NCBI RefSeq assembly: GCF_949987535.1
Contig: NC_080067.1
Span: 50,218,910 to 50,282,909, forward strand
DNA: 64,000 nt
Reading direction: 5' to 3'
From: Balaenoptera acutorostrata
Lineage: Eukaryota; Chordata; Mammalia; Artiodactyla; Balaenopteridae
Every line of letters begins with the position of its first letter. Positions within the stretch are counted from its first letter, which is position 1. The notes under the pieces were generated by a model. It did no database searches. It saw nothing but the letters and a program-made list of their open reading frames with translations, and was not told the DNA's origin. A program made the translations under genes and the position numbers. Of the stretch, positions 60,507 through 64,000 are shown one piece after another.

Positions 60507-62214
60507 AAAATCTAGGCATCCTGAGATTCTTTCAGGGATACTTCAAGATCAAAACTAATTTTTTAATAATTTAAGGTGTTATTTCCTTTGTACTTTCATT
60601 CTCACTTGAGTATCCAGTGGGGCTTTCCAGAGGCTACCTGACTGAATGCCAAAGATATGTTCAGTTGCCTTCTATTAAACCAATAAAGAGATTTGCAAAA
60701 ATGTAAAATAATATCATGCTTATCAATATTTTTGTTATGGAACGCATAATTTTGTTTTGTTCTTATAAATGTTTTTATATTAACATGTACAGAGTTTATT
60801 TTTGTTATTTTTAAATGAATTAATAAACACATTTTAAATTTTTCTTAGTTTTAACTTCTAATGCAGTAGTAGTTACTGCCCTCTTTAAGCTTTCAGTTTG
60901 ATTCTTGACTTTAACATTTACAAGCTACAACTAACTTAGGGCAAGTTAATTAATCATGCTAAGCCTTCTATTTCTACATAGGAGACTAAAATAGGATCAA
61001 CTAAACATGCAATAAATGCTATTTATTATTAATAAGTGAGATTCAGGATATTTATGTTGCCTTTCTTTTAGAATTGTGAAAGCATCTTGTAAATGGTAAA
61101 ATTTTATAAGAATATTTTACCTGATTGTCATTAGCATTCAAGTTTGTAGATGCCTTGAACTAAATCCAATGACATAATTTCTAAAATCAGAATTCCAGGT
61201 GCCATGTTAAATTATCTACTCTTTCTGTGCCAGGAAAAGCACCACTTTATCCCATGGCTTTCCATTTTCTAAATTTGGATCTAGAGTTATAGAAAACTAT
61301 ATGTCTACAAGAATTCTAAAAAATAATAATATTCCTAATAAAATAGATCTGCTTAGTCACAGAACAACCCAAATAAGCAAAGTGATGAAATAATTGTTCT
61401 TTGCATTCTTAAATATTTAAGATAATTCTCCATACTTTCTTTAAAATTTTCCCTTTTTAATGTTCTTTCAAGACTTCAAACTATAAAGTCTCAGTTAGTT
61501 GTGTTTTAATGACTGTAACTTGTCTGAATCTCTTTTTAAAGAGCGAGGTGTGTCCTAGCGTATCAACCAGCAACAACTAATTGCAGTTAACAAAGTGATT
61601 AGAAGATGAGCTCAGGAATCCTGGGTCCATCTTCTAATGGGCTCAAAATCAGGAATCCTGAATACATAAGTCAGGAGAATCTTTTAATAAAGAGAAAATG
61701 TAACATAGAAAAATATAGTATACTTTCAGTGATGCAGGTCCTTTGCTTTGGGCATATCTTCTGTATTATAGCTATTCTGTACATAAAGATTTAGGTTTTA
61801 ACTAGAAATAAGTAAAGAAAATTTAAACAATGACAAAGACTTTGTGGCTTCACTATCTTTCATATAAAAGGTCCATATAAAAATCCTATCTGCTGTTATC
61901 ACACTGTTTTTCTATTACATTTTGTACAGTGGCATGCTTTTGCCTATGGCTCTTAGGAACAGTTCAAGTCTAGATAGCCAAACGTTAAACTACTTGACAT
62001 TGGAATTAAATTCTTGATCCTATCACTAATAGTGCAATGCTCCAACAAATTTAAGAAGTGGCAGCCTAAAGTACACATTATCCGCAGAAATTTAAGGAAA
62101 GCAAATGTATGTAAAGGAAATCTATGAATTTTAACCCCTTCTATAGTGTACATAAACAGAGAAAAAGTAACTGCTTTGTTTTTTCTATATTCAATTTGTG
62201 AATATTTCTCCTGA

Positions 62215-62900
62215 ATCCCAAGCTTTGAACAGTGTGTATGTGGCAGAGGGAAGGGGAGTGACTCCCCAAATGATGGTCAAGAAACAATCCAATTAAAGTG
62301 TCATTTAGTGTTTGTTTATTTGGGGATACAACTTTTCAATTCTCAAATTATCTCCCCACCCCTAAAATCACCATCATTTCATATAAACAAGAGGGGTGAG
62401 GTTTTTGTGTCTTTGCAAACTTGAGGATAAAGGGACTTCGTGTTTGCTTTTGGGTACATAAAGGGCAATGACTTTTCTTCTTTCTAGGGTCACATCCTGC
62501 TGGTCAATTTGCATTCTATTCTTTTATTTGGGTACTGAAGACTTCTCAGCCATCTTCCTGTTGCTGACTCCCCTTCTCCTCAGCCCTCTCCAGCTGTCAA
62601 CCACTGCTATCAGCCCATGCTGTGACAGATATCACCTCACCGCACCATAGCAGATGCCAAGGGGCACGGCGGGGGAGTGGTCCTGGTTCTCAATTTACTT
62701 CCAATCCATACAGGAAGTAAAATTTAAAAATTTAGAAAGCTAACTTCAAAGCTTCTCCCCCGCCAATCACATTTTGCTCTAGGTTATTTACGACACACCC
62801 TGCAAAATCACCCCCTACCAGTGGTTGAATAGGTAGTCAGGGGAGAAATTCCTACTGTTAATGCTCTTTTCAGCAAAGCATTTCTCCTCCTTTCTACCAT
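62215..62900. promoter_or_regulatory. Candidate unique regulatory block
   Basis: Less AT-rich than its surroundings and without repeat signatures. Motifs include AACAATCC (SOX-like), CCAATCAC (CCAAT-type, about 62764-62771), GGAAGT (ETS-like, about 62713), and a polypyrimidine tract before TTTCTAGGGTCAC (about 62478-62494) that could pass for a splice acceptor. No complete exon is visible. Role is inference. Confidence 0.3.
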
Positions 62901-64000
62901 TTTTCCGGGATTAAAATGGGGTGAATTTTTCTTTTACTTCTTCTAAGTAATACACCCCTTCTTATTGAGTTGAGCTAAGACTTAATTGTAGACACAGAAG
63001 GAGAAATTATTGAGACTGACTCAGTAGGCCTATCCTTGGTGTGTTACATCAGAACTAAAAAATCTGGTAAATTATCTTTTAAGAAAGCAACCAGGCTCGC
63101 AAATTCAAATGTATGTATATATACATGTGAAAAAAAAAAAAAAAGCACAGCAAAAAGACAAAATAGAAATGTCTCAAGATATTCAACCCCTGGATGGTGA
63201 CGTAATGAGTTACTATTATTTATATTATATTCTTTGCTTTATTTCCCATATTTTACGCTACTTTTATGATCAGAAAATATATACTAAAATGTCCTTTTAT
63301 TCTCAGAAATACCACTAAAAGGACTTTTCCCAGATATCTCTCCCCCCTCACCATAACATAAAATAGAAAATGGAACAAAGAAGAGACAAGATGTGATAGG
63401 AATTATTTGGTTATAATCAAGAAATTCTTTAGGATAAAACTATAACATGTAGATGTAACTTATGGATTACTGTGTGTGAAATTTTAAACAAAAAAAATGT
63501 TATTTTCTTTCTTTCCTGAATGTGGTAATGCCTGATTAAAGTACAATACCAGTTAGCTGGCCTTATATAATAGTGAGATTGTTTATGTAAAGAAGATATA
63601 AGAAACTTACTTAAGTGTACCAAAAAAGGATAAACTTTAATCAGAACAAAAGAGATTTTTCAAAAAGCATCATCTTTCTAAAATCCCTTTTTAATCTCTA
63701 AAAATAAAAGGGCTGGGCAAATGATCTCTAAGGTCCCTTTCTACCACAGGGTTCTCTGATAGCATGAAATCCGACTCCCTAATGAAGGATAATGCTGCAC
63801 TGAATCAGGCCAAAGAGATTTACTGATAGGAAATAATGAGAAACCCAAATTAATCAGCAGAATGAAGGAAACTAGGACCGGCTTATGGCTTATTTTAATA
63901 ACAAAAACAAATAAAGTAGAACTGCATCTGAGTTGAAATAATGATGCTAAAATAATGTTAACATGTGAAACCAAGAGTTCCAGTATTTCAATGTTAATGT
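62901..64000. other. Unassigned AT-rich sequence
   Basis: A (A)n run lies at 63129-63143. No gene or named repeat. Confidence 0.3.

Larger units (their letters stand above)
59317..62210. other. Unassigned sequence with a MIR and two tandem duplications
   Basis: About 59790-59900 is a reverse MIR-like fragment ('AGGCACAGAGAGATTAAGCT'). Exact tandem duplications lie at 59822-59875 and 60464-60506. The rest is unassigned. The 126- and 112-codon frames over 58995-59509 span the hAT element and are not genes. Confidence 0.35.

Overview
The window is AT-rich mammalian nuclear DNA from a cetartiodactyl, most likely a whale or dolphin. The main evidence is at least five tRNA-derived SINEs of the CHR-1/CHR-2 type typical of cetaceans and hippos, together with LINE-1 copies of the cetartiodactyl type. 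No host protein-coding gene, tRNA, rRNA or CRISPR array was found. Apart from LINE-1 ORFs, open frames are short or lie in repeats. The window reads as intergenic or deep-intronic DNA. Family names were assigned by eye from remembered consensus features, not by a database search.

The centrepiece is a LINE-1 insertion at 31450-37383. It has complete ORF1 (301 aa) and ORF2 (1272 aa) reading frames and an uninterrupted 20-base A tail, and it sits between identical 18-bp target-site duplications (TSDs). It lacks nearly all of its 5' UTR promoter. About 830 bp of non-L1 sequence, including roughly six copies of an 82-bp minisatellite, lies between its internal A-rich L1 end and its terminal A tail. 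This is the layout of a 3' transduction.

A second notable element is a minus-strand LINE-1 at 42694-46609, bounded by identical 13-bp duplications. It keeps the 5' start (YY1-type site and a GC-rich, monomer-like 5' UTR) and the 3' end. Internally it is deleted so that codon ~16 of ORF1 runs directly into the middle of ORF2. It also carries about 115 bp of apparent 3'-transduced sequence and was later hit by two CHR-2 SINEs in opposite orientations.

Layout: 1-9 kb holds CHR-2, MIR, L2-like, LTR and MER5A repeats. 9-19 kb holds a 3' L1 fragment, a Tigger-like DNA transposon, stacked old and younger L1 fragments, and CHR-2 copies inside MIRs. 19-31 kb is mostly unassigned AT-rich DNA with hAT transposons, an L1M split by a CHR-1 SINE, an L2 and two MER20-like copies. 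31.4-37.4 kb is the intact L1. 37.4-42.7 kb is quieter, with a candidate conserved non-coding block near 40.2 kb. 42.7-46.6 kb is the deleted L1. 46.6-64 kb is AT-rich with L2, MIR and L1 fragments, a hAT element with a perfect 8-bp TSD at 59.1 kb, and a unique, more GC-rich block near 62.2-62.9 kb.

The ORF1 and ORF2 products would act together: an RNA-binding trimer plus an endonuclease/reverse transcriptase that copy L1 RNA, and in trans SINE RNA such as CHR-2, into new sites. The other elements are DNA transposon relics or non-coding fragments.
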